Origin: Diphasiastrum complanatum
Lineage: Eukaryota; Streptophyta; Lycopodiopsida; Lycopodiales; Lycopodiaceae
Length of the DNA: 35,797 nt
Assembly: GCA_029204225.1 (NCBI GenBank)
Contig: MU835834.1
Coordinates: forward strand, 1-35,797
Reading direction: 5' to 3'
A program made the translations under genes and the position numbers. Below, piece after piece: positions 10,182-18,930 of the stretch (positions are counted from its first letter, which is position 1; the number at the start of each line of letters is the position of its first letter). The notes beneath the pieces were generated by a model. It worked only from the letters and a program-made list of their open reading frames with translations, searched no databases and was not told the origin of the DNA.

Positions 10182-10517
10182 TTAAATTGGGTCAACAAAG
10201 AGCAACTCTTTGTAATACCGCTGTAGACGACCATCGTTTACGACAGTGTCTAGGAGTATCCCGTCAAGTGTTTGTAATTGGACGGCACCATTAGGAAATT
10301 TTTTATTAATAATGTATGGCCCCTCACTTCTGAACTTCAACTTGCCGAGGTGCTTCTTTGATGTATAAAGAAGCACCTGGTCACCTAAGTGGAGATCTTT
10401 ATTGCACAGGTGACGGTCATGCCATGCCTTTTGGCGCCGTTTCACAGCTCTACGGACATTACACAACTCAAACCATTCTGATCTGTGCTCCACAACCATT
10501 GCTCTCCGCACTTCCAC
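10182..10517 (-). pseudogene. pol: Gypsy pol fragment: integrase C-terminal domain
   Basis: About 110 residues from the end of a Ty3/gypsy polyprotein. Visible features are the basic QKAWHDRH helix that precedes the domain, HLGDQVLLY, then the LGKLKFRSEGPYIINKKFPNGAVQL block. The last is the GPY/F-type module with the F-P-x-G-A signature common in plant Athila/Tat pol, followed by VNDGRLQRYY (the usual VNG-RLK-Y end). The domain binds DNA and helps place the integrase at its target. No in-frame ATG precedes it, and a TGA lies about ten bases upstream, where homology to pol stops. It is therefore a 5'-truncated relic, and RT, RNase H and the DDE core are absent from the window. It lies upstream of ORF3 in the same orientation. 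Confidence 0.85.
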
Positions 10518-10645
10518 GCTTTTATATCAGAGCACACCATTTTCAAACCGGCTTACCGCGAACCGCACTCCTCAACAGACGCTTCACGCTCCATTCCCAG
10601 CTGAGCCACAGTTCCATCTCAACCGGCACCAGAGCCATCTCTCAC
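10518..10645. other. Head-to-head junction between copies A and B
   Basis: To the left, pol reads on minus and ends abruptly. To the right, the minisatellite and ORF3 of copy B read on plus. The 128 bp between contain a TATATCA stretch and one degenerate ATCTCAACCGG unit at about 10616. No terminal repeat or target-site duplication is evident. Confidence 0.6.
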
Positions 10646-11006
10646 ACCTCAACCGATGCGCTACAATCCTATCTCAACCGACGGCCTTCAGACTTATCTC
10701 AACCGACGGCCATCAGTATAATCTCAACCGAAGCCCATCAGTTAGATCTCAACCGACGGCCTTCAATCCTATCTCAACCGACGGCCTTCAGACTTATCTC
10801 AACCGACGACCATCAGTATAATCTCAACCGAAGCCCATCAGTTAGATCTCAACCGACGCCCATCTCTCGGATCTCAACCGACGACCTTCAATCATATCTC
10901 AACCGATGGCCTTCAGACTTATCTCAACCGACGACCATCAATCCAATCTCAATCGAAGCCCATCAGTTAGATCTCAACTGATGCCCATCTCTCGGATCTC
11001 AACCGA
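10646..11006 (+). repeat. Exact 25-bp minisatellite, 14 copies, copy B
   Basis: A word of type ATCTCAACCGACGGCC starts at every 25th base from 10646 to 10996 with no indel. The variable half of the monomer (such as CTTCAGACTT, CATCAGTATA, CCCATCAGTTAG, CTTCAATCCT) recurs in order every four to five monomers, giving a higher-order repeat. The long ORF over it (10358-10981) is a by-product of the repeat. Confidence 0.95.
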
Positions 11007-11741
11007 GTGGGGATATCCAGTCCCCAAGACACGGGAGCAGCCCAACAGTCACAAGATCAACAATCACAGGCCCAGCAAGTCCACATATTGGACACATCTC
11101 AATATTTTGATGTTGCAGACCTGATGGAGATAAGCGACGACGAGCCAGCAAAGGGGACGTCAGGAAGAAGTCAGACACCTCCACTAACCACCACAACCTC
11201 CACCACCACCACCACCGCCGCCACAATAGTCACTAACATCACCCCTCCACCACCTCCACCTCCACCTCCACCTCCATCTTCAGTTCTAATACCACGTCTA
11301 TTTTTTTGTTTAGCCTCACCATCCCACACCCCAGATCAGTACCCAACCCTCTCTAACCCTGAAAAGCTCACTGAAGCAGCCAAACGTTCAATGATTGGCT
11401 TATCCGAAACGAGCTACCACATGCATTGGTTGGTGAGCCAGCATCAAGTTCTAGAGAGCAAGGTCCAACATCAAGACCAAGAGATTGCGCGATATCAAAG
11501 GCTAGCCAACGAAAAGGAAAAAGAGGCAGTAGAAACCAGATCCGCGATGGCCGGGCAGAAATCCACTCTGGAAGAGGTCCAGCAGCAACTGAAGCACCAG
11601 ATGGTCCAAATCGACCAAGTACGAGACGGATCATCGGGTGCAATGACAATCAATGCTCCTCCCGTCAAGCCCGAGGACATTCAAATCCAGGCCCCACAGG
11701 CCTCAGCCATCCGGATGGAGAAATACATAAGGCTGATTTAA
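11007..11741 (+). pseudogene. ORF3 of copy B, middle part
   Basis: About 245 residues, collinear with residues from about 186 of the copy A 6962-8200 frame. It starts at the ISSPQDTG word, continues through the Gln-rich segment, ISDDEP, a poly-Thr and poly-Pro region (longer proline run than in A), and the coiled coil to MEKYIRLI. There is no proper start codon (GTG at 11007), because the frame runs out of the minisatellite. It ends at a TAA where copy A has CAA. The same frame resumes directly after it, so one point mutation splits the ORF. Copy B reads through the codon where A has its TAG, so the two stops arose independently. Confidence 0.8.
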
Positions 11742-11777
11742 GAGCGAGAGGCCGATAAGAAGAATTTTGAAAACATT

Positions 11778-13256
11778 GTGGTGAAACAAAAGAAGATCAT
11801 CCTGGAGTCCCAGAAGCAGCTGGAAGAAACAACGAAGGCCTTGGAGCAAGTCTTGGACAAGGTGAACCAATTATGGGACACGACGTGCAAGGCCCAAGCA
11901 GGTGCTCATGTAACGAAGCCACAGGACGATGATGGGAATGATGGAGCAGGGAATCAGGACGGGCAAACCCACCCTTCAGTCGGTAGCTCGGGATCAGGTG
12001 GCCAGAGAGTCGACGCTGCTTCTAGAACTTTTTTTCGACCCCCTCCCACCTTTAACTCTTCTTCCTACTCCGCATTTAATTTTTCTGAAATATTCATTCC
12101 AACTTACCCAATTCTTCCATCTTCTCTTTCTTCATCACCTCCTAGCCAAATAATGGGCTCATCAAAAGGTCCAACTGACACTTACAAAGCCCGACGGGAC
12201 GAGTTCATCCAACAACTCCACTCCCCTGGTGCTACGTATAACTTATTGTTTTCGCCTCCTCCTAAATTGTTCACCCCTGCACCCCTCTCCCTAGATCATT
12301 CCATCCCCGACCTTCCAGAAACTAACACAGACATTGGAGCCGATGATGACTTCATGGCTGACCAACCGGAGACAAGAAGATTCTCGCCCAGGCCAGACAC
12401 GGGTGCAGATGAGCCGTCGACAAGCGAGCGAGCAAAAGAGAAAGATATAGGCACCAAGGCCCTAGACGATTATCTGGCAAGGTCATCCCAACCGCGTAGG
12501 ACAACTTCTCCTACCAGGCCCAGAGGCAAATTGGCTGACACGAGAGAGTCAGAGAAGTTTGAGAAGAAATACCCTCCCAACATGAGGGGAGGCAAAGAAG
12601 ACATTGATCAAAGCCAATATTCCACCAGGGCCGAGATCATTGCCGCGCTACAACTGCAGCCAGAATGGTGGAGTAAAGTCCTGAAGGATAACAGGCGACT
12701 TCAGGAGTATTTGAAGGCACCGGCATGGAAGCGAGTGGATCCCTTCTACATGCCACTCAAACGCAGAAATCCATGGCCGGTGGAAAAGCCTCGAGTGGAG
12801 TTATTAAACTGGCCAGTCATTCCGGGAATTACAGAGAGAACCTCCCCGGATGATCTGAGGCTACAGTTACTAGACTTCGGGCATAAATACAAGTCAAGTG
12901 CCGATTTCTATGTGCAGGAAAGTGCCGAATATTGCAGATCAATGGCCTTCCTGATGCAGCAAGAGTGTTTTTGGGATCGAGGCTTGGATCCCATTAGGAT
13001 CAACCCAAATACGGCCCTCCAGTCAGAAGAAGACCATGAAATGATGGCCAGGCTATACTACAGAGCGGCTTTCATGTCATCACGCTATGTGACCATGGTG
13101 GAAGACTGGCAAGAGATGGGCTTCGCAGAGAAGATAAGGGAATATCTGGGGCCCCTCAGTTTCGGAAGTAAGCTCCGCTTCCAGGTTTTTGAAGCCCTAG
13201 GACGAAAAATGAACGAGCGGAAGCAGATGGCACGACGACGAGGCGAGCAATACTAG
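11778..13256 (+). pseudogene. ORF3 of copy B, coiled coil and C-terminal domain
   Basis: 492 residues, in frame with the preceding segment after the TAA; Met at 11778 is internal. It is collinear with copy A 6946-5375 and has Arg where A has TGA, so it shows the C-terminal domain uninterrupted. It contains the coiled coil (first 45 residues), Pro/Ser-rich part, an acidic DDD segment, basic RPRGK patch, and the conserved Trp/Pro-rich domain of about 210 residues ending in a KMNERKQMARRRGEQ tail. It ends at TAG slightly earlier than A because of substitutions in the last codons. No known enzyme motif is visible. It is the best template in the window for a profile search of this protein family. 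Confidence 0.8.
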
Positions 13257-13427
13257 CATGAAGTTCTCAAGCGGGCTGGTATGTAGTGGCCAGTTGAGAG
13301 ACTTCCAATTTTGGCAAATAAATTTTGCGGATAATAAGCACCTGGTTTTACGAAAGCAAACGAAGATCCACGCTTTTCCAAGTGCCAAGCAGAAGACATC
13401 ACCGGTGTTGTAGTGGGTCCTGCAACA

Positions 13428-13443
13428 GATTAGGGGTGGATAA
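13428..13443 (+). other. Polypurine tract of copy B
   Basis: GATTAGGGGTGGATAA immediately before the LTR start at 13444; identical in copy A. Confidence 0.65.
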
Positions 13444-13791
13444 TGTTAGCAGATTTCAGAGAATCCTCAGATGCCGAGCCAAGCTGAAGACACAAGTTAT
13501 CTCTCACCCATGACCGAGGAGGTCTCAGAAGGAAGAGAGCAGAAGAAGCTGAGAGCCGAGGAAATACTAGCTAGGAAGATAGTGATTAACTATGTGAGCC
13601 TACATGGTGTATCCCAAAGAAGGAATGACCATGTAGGAGCTAGTAACATTTCCTTGAATAATTGTAATAAATGTAGACCCCCCTTAAAATAGTAAGAGTG
13701 AGCCACCTTTTGATGGTGACCTCTAGTGGAAGGGCAACTTCCACATGTAATTTCTAGTTTGGTGGAATTGCCACTTGGGCAGCCTTCTTGC

Positions 13792-13859
13792 TTATTTAAG
13801 GGCCCACCTCTCTTGTGAGGGAGCTTTGATTGTATTTCAAGTTCTCTTGAGCTAATAAA
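13792..13859 (+). promoter_or_regulatory. Putative LTR TATA-like box and poly(A) signal
   Basis: TTATTTAAG at 13792-13800 is followed by AATAAA at 13854-13859. The pair is kept in copy A on minus. The spacing would place a short R region around 13820-13880. This is based on motifs only. Confidence 0.4.
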
Positions 13860-14483
13860 GAGGATCCTCCACGAGTTCTTGAAGAACACTAAGCTCCTTG
13901 TTCATGGCAATGCTCTTGAGTGAGGTTTCTATGAGCATGCTTGATTCCCTTATATTGTGGATTAACTAGGATCTTGTTTCTTGCTTAGTTGTGGATTAGG
14001 ATTCAGTTCTTGTTGTGGATTAAAGTAGGATTCAGCATTCAAGTAAACTAGATAGGCTGGTTTGTGGCATAGATCTTGCACATTTCCTTACAATCTTGTT
14101 CTTGATTGTTCTTGAGTAATCTAAGCATCAAGTGATGAGTGTTTCTTGATTCTTAGATTGTTAAAATGGTGCTAAGAATCTTGTTTCTTGTTCTTGTTTC
14201 TTGAATCTTGTTTTTAGTAGATAATCTACTTCTTGATTGTTCTTTGATTCAGTAGTTAGTGTAGGTTTGCTCCCTGCTCTGAAACGCTGATCCTCTTGAG
14301 CTGTAGATGGTTACATGGCTAGTGTATGCATGTAGCTGAGTATCAAACTCGTTCTCCCATTGACAGGCTGGAAAATACATTGAAACTGAGAAACGCTTCT
14401 GCTGTTGATTGTTCTAACAAGAAGATAATCCATAACAAACTGTAACGTTAGAAGCAATAAAAGAAAGAAAAGAGACAAAACCG

Positions 14484-14510
14484 TGTTCACAGATTCAGTG
14501 AATCTGTGAA
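14484..14510. repeat. Perfect 27-nt palindrome at the LTR end
   Basis: GTTCACAGATTCA and TGAATCTGTGAAC flank a single central G. Copy A has the same structure at 4671-4697 with one mismatch. It sits two bases inside the LTR terminus, where integrase would act. Confidence 0.92.
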
Positions 14511-14514
14511 CATT

Positions 14515-14528
14515 TGGCGCCGTTGTCC
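14515..14528 (+). other. Primer-binding site, TGGCGCCGTTG type
   Basis: TGGCGCCGTTGTCC begins two bases after the LTR end. The start matches the tRNA-Asp type primer site used by plant Athila/Tat gypsy elements (usually TGGCGCCGTTGCC). It would prime minus-strand synthesis for an element lying to the right, but no gag follows. Confidence 0.75.
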
Positions 14529-14535
14529 ACAACAT

Positions 14536-15411
<876 letters not shown>

Positions 15412-15483
15412 CTGTGTGTCTGTGCGTGTATTCAATGTGTGGGTTTGAAAAACATTCATCACAAAAATCCAAACTATTATAAA

Positions 15484-16065
15484 AAGTTGAAGCACTAACA
15501 ATTTCATAATCCAATATTTTTAAGAAATAGACATCATGTCATCTGATAATTCAAAGACCAATACCTGGGCATACACCAGGTCATCTAACATTGGCTCAAA
15601 GTCACTAAGTCTAACAACACTAACATGTCTCCAAACATATGCCACATTTCTGAGTAGCATATCTACATCTAATAGGAATCAATATTCTCTTGGCATAAAA
15701 CATCTTCTCCTTTGTTGTTGGAATAAGAACTTTGCATAAGCTTCTATCAACCACAAAATGGAGCTACGAGACACCTCATCACTAAAACAAAATAACTCCG
15801 TCAGATCTCACACAAAAGTCCTGTGATTTATGTAGATCTTCGACATCTGCAACAACACCAAGAATGTCAAAAAAAAAATGTACATACAACAACACATAAT
15901 CTTAACAACATATGATAACTCTGCATTCAACAATTGCAAAGTATGTAACAACATCACTAACATAACCAATTACCTCCATAGTATCTAGCAGCAAGGCAAG
16001 AAGGTTGAAGGCAACATGAAGATGAATCTGGTAGGAAGTTGAAGGCGACCAGTCAAAAACAACTA
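15484..16065 (-). pseudogene. Coding-like fragment with apparent intron, possibly captured
   Basis: Read on minus, about 16060-15973 gives an open frame (FDWSPSTSYQIHLHVAF, then LLALLLDTME) up to GAG|GTAATT, a donor-like site near 15973. A T-rich stretch and TTGTTGCAG near 15845 form a convincing acceptor. After it, the frame DVEDLHKSQDFC...GVILF opens. One extra T in a T run near 15783 shifts it to DEVSRSSILWLIEAYAKF..., then after one TGA to LLRNVAYVWRHVSVV, and it ends FELSDDMMSIS before TAA at about 15520. The amino-acid composition is that of a real globular protein. I do not recognise the family. It follows the Helitron helicase on the same strand, the side where such elements often hold host gene pieces. 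The exact exon joins are uncertain. Confidence 0.4.
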
Positions 16066-16148
16066 CATTATCTCACCACATGTACTCGCCAAACAACTAC
16101 ATGTACACAACCTTCTCCGTGTACAAAATTTGACAGATTTTCTCTCCA

Positions 16149-16293
16149 AATCTAACTCTAACTCTAACTCTAACTCTACCCTACATCCCAAATGCTAAGT
16201 CTAACTCCAAATCTAACTTCAACTCTAACTCTAACTCTATCCTACATCCCAAATGCTAAGTCTAACTCCAATTCTAACTCTAACTGTACCTTG
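16149..16293. repeat. TCTAAC short tandem repeat with a 66-bp super-unit
   Basis: Runs of TCTAAC are broken by CTACATCCCAAATGCTAAG, which occurs twice about 66 bp apart, each followed by TCTAACTCCAA. The hexamer resembles, but is not, the plant telomere repeat. Confidence 0.85.
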
Positions 16294-16336
16294 CATCTGG
16301 AAACCATAAACCATAATCATCACTTCAAACTTACTA

Positions 16337-17206
16337 CTACAACACTTCTGAATACACAATGTCTTGAGGGTACCTCACCACTCCATCCACATCCGTAAAT
16401 CGATTGTCTTTGTCAATAATAAGCACACGAAGAATTGCTGCATTTTGCACTCTCAAAAGTGCAACATACAGCTGCCCATGACTAAACACAGGCCGAGGCA
16501 AATACAATTCAATCGTGTCCATAGTTTGCCCCTGTGCTTTGTTTATTTTCATGGCAAATGCTGCTCTGATAGAAAACTGGACCCTCTGCAATTCAAACCG
16601 TATATTCGAATCGCTTGGCACTATAGGAATACATGGAATAAGGACTCTACTCCCCATATTCTTCCCGGTCACTATCTCTGCCTCTATGACCTGTCCACCT
16701 AATCTGAGGATGATCAATCTTCTGTCATTGCACAATCCCTTGTGCGATACTATCGATCGTAACAACATCACAATCATCCCAATCTTCAACACCAACTTAT
16801 GTGGAGGACACTCACTTGGTTGCACGCTATTCAAATACTCTATAGGGTGGACATTAGAGCCCTCACACTCAACAACACTATCGGCAATATAAAAGGTGAA
16901 AACGTCACCCGGAAGCTGCTCATCAACCCTCGCATTGATCTCATCCACATCTTTGTTCAATGGGGTCAATATTGCATGACTCCTCAAAAACTCAACATCC
17001 TTAAAAGGTCGCGCAACATCAGGAAATGTGAATGAAATCAATTCGCCCACATCACGCGTCCTTACACACATGCCCTCCGACAGGGAAATCAAGTCCAAAT
17101 CACGATGCATAAATGTGGGCTCACGACCATCTCCCACACTCAGCATATAATCTGCAAACCTCAACTGCTCATCCTTATCACCACCCTCCACGCCCATGAC
17201 GTGCAT
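16337..17206 (-). pseudogene. Helitron PIF1-like helicase, C-terminal part
   Basis: 289 residues. Clear PIF1/Helitron features are the AILTPLNKDVDEIN block, LVLKIGMIVMLLRS, RLIILRLG, the RVQFSIRAAFAMKINKAQGQT block (about residues 207-228; the AQGQT motif V region) and PVFSHGQLYVALLR (motif VI, residues 240-252). Family members usually have YVALSR, and here Ser is Leu. The enzyme would unwind DNA 5' to 3' during rolling-circle transposition. The frame is continuous here, but the segment upstream is in another frame. Confidence 0.9.
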
Positions 17207-17385
17207 GTTCTTGTCAATTTATGCACCTCCATGTGTTTCCACAAATGTGAACACTTCAGCGAAGCATTGACAATCTGTGCCCGACTTCCATGCGGTACCG
17301 CTGGTAGAAACTGTCGAAAATCACCCCCGAAAACAACTGGAACTCGTCGATACTCAATATATCTCGTAGAGATCGATCTACGCAC
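17161..17385 (-). pseudogene. Helitron helicase, middle segment in shifted frame
   Basis: It contains the RVPVVFGGDFRQFLPAVP block (helicase motif III region with GGDFRQ) and GSRAQIVNASLKCSHLWKH, both hallmark Helitron words. It bridges the Walker segment (ending 17256 in another frame) and the C-terminal segment. The protein thus changes frame twice within about 200 bp, near 17330 and near 17210. Confidence 0.85.
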
Positions 17386-17834
17386 TCCATAGCATACTTA
17401 GGTGCCATGGGAGCCTCATCCCAAATGATCAGTCGACATGCCATCAAAAGAGTACCTAATGCAGATTGCTTAGAAATGTTGCATGTCGAGCTCTCATTCA
17501 ATTCCATCGAAGGAATTTTAAACCAAGAGTGTGCGGTCCTACCACCTTTCATCAACAATGCAACAATCCGATACGATGCAACTGCCAATGCTATCCACCC
17601 TTGTGCATGCACGTACAACAACATAACACTATAAAGGTGCGTCTTGCCTGTACCACCCGGACCATCTACAAAAAACACTCCACCCACTCTCTGAACAACA
17701 TGCTCATGTACTACATGGTTGAAAATCTTTCGCTGATCCACGTTCAATCTCCTCTGAAGGGTTCTTGTCGACAAACATCTCCTCGTGAAACAATGGAGAT
17801 GAACCAAAATCGGCATCGGAGACCCTAAACCCAA
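17256..17834 (-). pseudogene. Helitron helicase, Walker A/B segment
   Basis: Residues 52-65 hold GVFFVDGPGGTGKT (Walker A) and 134-142 hold CRLIIWDEAP (Walker B, DE). Before them is LNVDQRKIFNHVV, the usual entry to this helicase. After residue about 155 the frame goes wrong (FQLFSGVIFDSF) and the true sequence continues in the frame of 17161-17385. The first 25 residues are also out of frame; the true upstream frame is that of 17704-18050. The catalytic Lys and Asp/Glu are intact, but the gene is not. Confidence 0.9.
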
Positions 17835-18050
17835 AATTCACCAACGACTTTCCAGCTGTCTGCATGTGCGACTCCACATCATTAATAGCTCTCTCTACCA
17901 AAACCTGACTCACAAAAATGGTCTCGCACGTTATTGGCTATCCTAACTCGTGCGCATAATCCTCAACTAAATGTGCTCTATGCTTCTCTAGAGCTCCAAT
18001 GGGTCGGAAGGGACACATGCCAAAAGAAGCACAACGAACATGAGACATAG
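17704..18050 (-). pseudogene. Helitron linker between Rep-side domain and helicase
   Basis: On minus the frame reads RCASFGMCPFRPIGALEKHR, HLVEDYAHELG, one TAG near 17938, then SQVLVERAINDVESHM and FHEEMFVDKN. It matches the segment that joins the two Helitron domains (L-ED-A-H is typical). Frame changes occur at both ends. Confidence 0.6.
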
Positions 18051-18677
18051 CTACAATGGAGTGCCCCATGACATCGCCTCGCGCAAGCAGCAACTCCACT
18101 CATTCGTGTAATTTATCAAAAGTCTGTGTCTACAAGCATCTCTGAATGACTGAAACAACTCACCATCAGTCGTGCGCAAGTCCTCAAAGCTGGTTGCACC
18201 TCTAACATGAGCCAAAAGAACTTGCATATAGAACTTCTTCCCTTCGGAGGGGTGTACAAAATACATGCGACCAATGGTAGGAGTCGTCTGCATGTTGATT
18301 CGACGGGTCCACCTACGCGTTTTTTTGTTATACCAATATTGTCTCGGCAAGTCATGGTACAACAACTCTCGAGCCTCCGAATCACCACTTCTGTTCAATT
18401 CAAAGGATGCTGTCAAAGTGGTACCTGAACGCCCATCTAAGACCTCCTCTAAATCCACTCCCTCACTGAAGTACACCAATTCTTGTCCAGGGAGATGAAC
18501 TGCCAATCGGGTCACCACTGGCTTATGAGCACCCATAGAAAGCCCCAACAATCGCCAACATGACTCACTGGCTGAGAAGTATCGAGCATTAAGAAATTGC
18601 TCTATCTCATCCACTCGTCCTGATGTCTGACCACCGCCCTCTACAGCCCCCACCGTAATCATACCAAAATATACCAT
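18051..18677 (-). pseudogene. Helitron connecting domain after Rep
   Basis: 208 residues. RVDEIEQFLNARYFSASESCWRLLG is the typical segment that follows the Y2 motif of Rep, and VTRLAVHLPGQELVYF and a YWYN-KTRRWTRR block follow, all as in plant Helitron proteins. The first 20 residues are a spurious joint: the Rep start upstream is in another frame and the HUH/Tyr core expected between them is absent. Confidence 0.85.
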
Positions 18678-18930
18678 CGTTCTTCAGTAGGTCGATCAAA
18701 TGCTGAAGCTTTATGCTAAAAACCCTCGATACCAAATCAGGCCTATCTGCAGCTTTCTACTGGAATCGCAACTCTCTCCTCACCTCCAACCAATTTGGGT
18801 TCACCGTCATCGTGATAAACAAAGCGGGAGAACCCAACTCCCTAATGACGGCCATAGCATCTTGGTATTGCTGATGAATATGACGCGCTGAACCGATAAA
18901 ACCTCCTCTTCGCATAGTATCTACGCCTCA
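18663..18930 (-). pseudogene. Helitron Rep domain, N-terminal portion only
   Basis: On minus, from about 18918: GGFIGSARHIHQQYQDAMAV, then LFITMTVNPNWLEV (Rep motif 1, normally FITFTCNPNWPEI), a TAG where family members have a Q-A stretch, then ADRPDLVSRVFSIKLQHL and LKNDGIF. The HUH motif (EFQKRGLPHAH type) and the catalytic Tyr region are not found before RVDEIEQF, so several hundred bases have been deleted. The nuclease is dead. Confidence 0.85.

Larger units (their letters stand above)
4670..10529 (-). mobile_element. LTR retrotransposon copy A (Ty3/gypsy, Athila/Tat-like), 5'-truncated
   Basis: Read on the minus strand, the order is end of pol (integrase C-terminus, 10517-10182), a spacer with 25-bp repeats, ORF3 (about 8864-5375, broken), polypurine tract and 3' LTR (5217-4670). 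Everything upstream of the integrase C-terminus (gag, protease, RT, RNase H, integrase core, 5' LTR) is missing. The break lies near 10518-10530, where copy B begins in the opposite direction. The 3' LTR ends against unrelated DNA at 4669. The large sense-strand ORF between pol and LTR occupies the place where Athila-type elements carry an extra ORF. No membrane segment or other sign of an envelope protein is visible. Confidence 0.8.
10530..14512 (+). mobile_element. LTR retrotransposon copy B, inverted relative to copy A
   Basis: Order on plus: 25-bp minisatellite (10646-11006), ORF3 lacking its first domain (about 11007-13256), polypurine tract and full-length LTR (13444-14512). From about 11011 onward it is collinear with copy A (7640 down to 4670) at high identity, with scattered substitutions and small indels. 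Upstream it lacks pol, the ORF3 N-domain and the basic linker. The array is joined directly to the middle of ORF3. Confidence 0.8.
13444..14512 (+). repeat. LTR of copy B (1069 bp)
   Basis: It begins TGTT after the polypurine tract and ends AACA, a 4-bp terminal inverted repeat typical of LTRs. It matches the A LTR on both sides of the A deletion. The extra 515 bp in B are rich in TTGATTC and TCTTGTTTC words. The next bases are TT followed by a primer-binding site, the arrangement of a 5' LTR, although ORF3 and the polypurine tract on its left are those of a 3' LTR. Confidence 0.85.

Noticed and set aside
10358-10981. 207-codon ORF with regular repeats
   Set aside because: First part is antisense to the integrase fragment and the rest is the 25-bp minisatellite read in rotating frames.
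5375-13256. ORF3 as a retroviral-type envelope gene
   Set aside because: Position fits, but there is no signal peptide, transmembrane segment or Cys-rich ectodomain; the protein is coiled-coil and low complexity.
16149-16293. CRISPR-like or telomere array
   Set aside because: Hexamer and 66-bp units are tandem without unique spacers, and the unit is not TTTAGGG.
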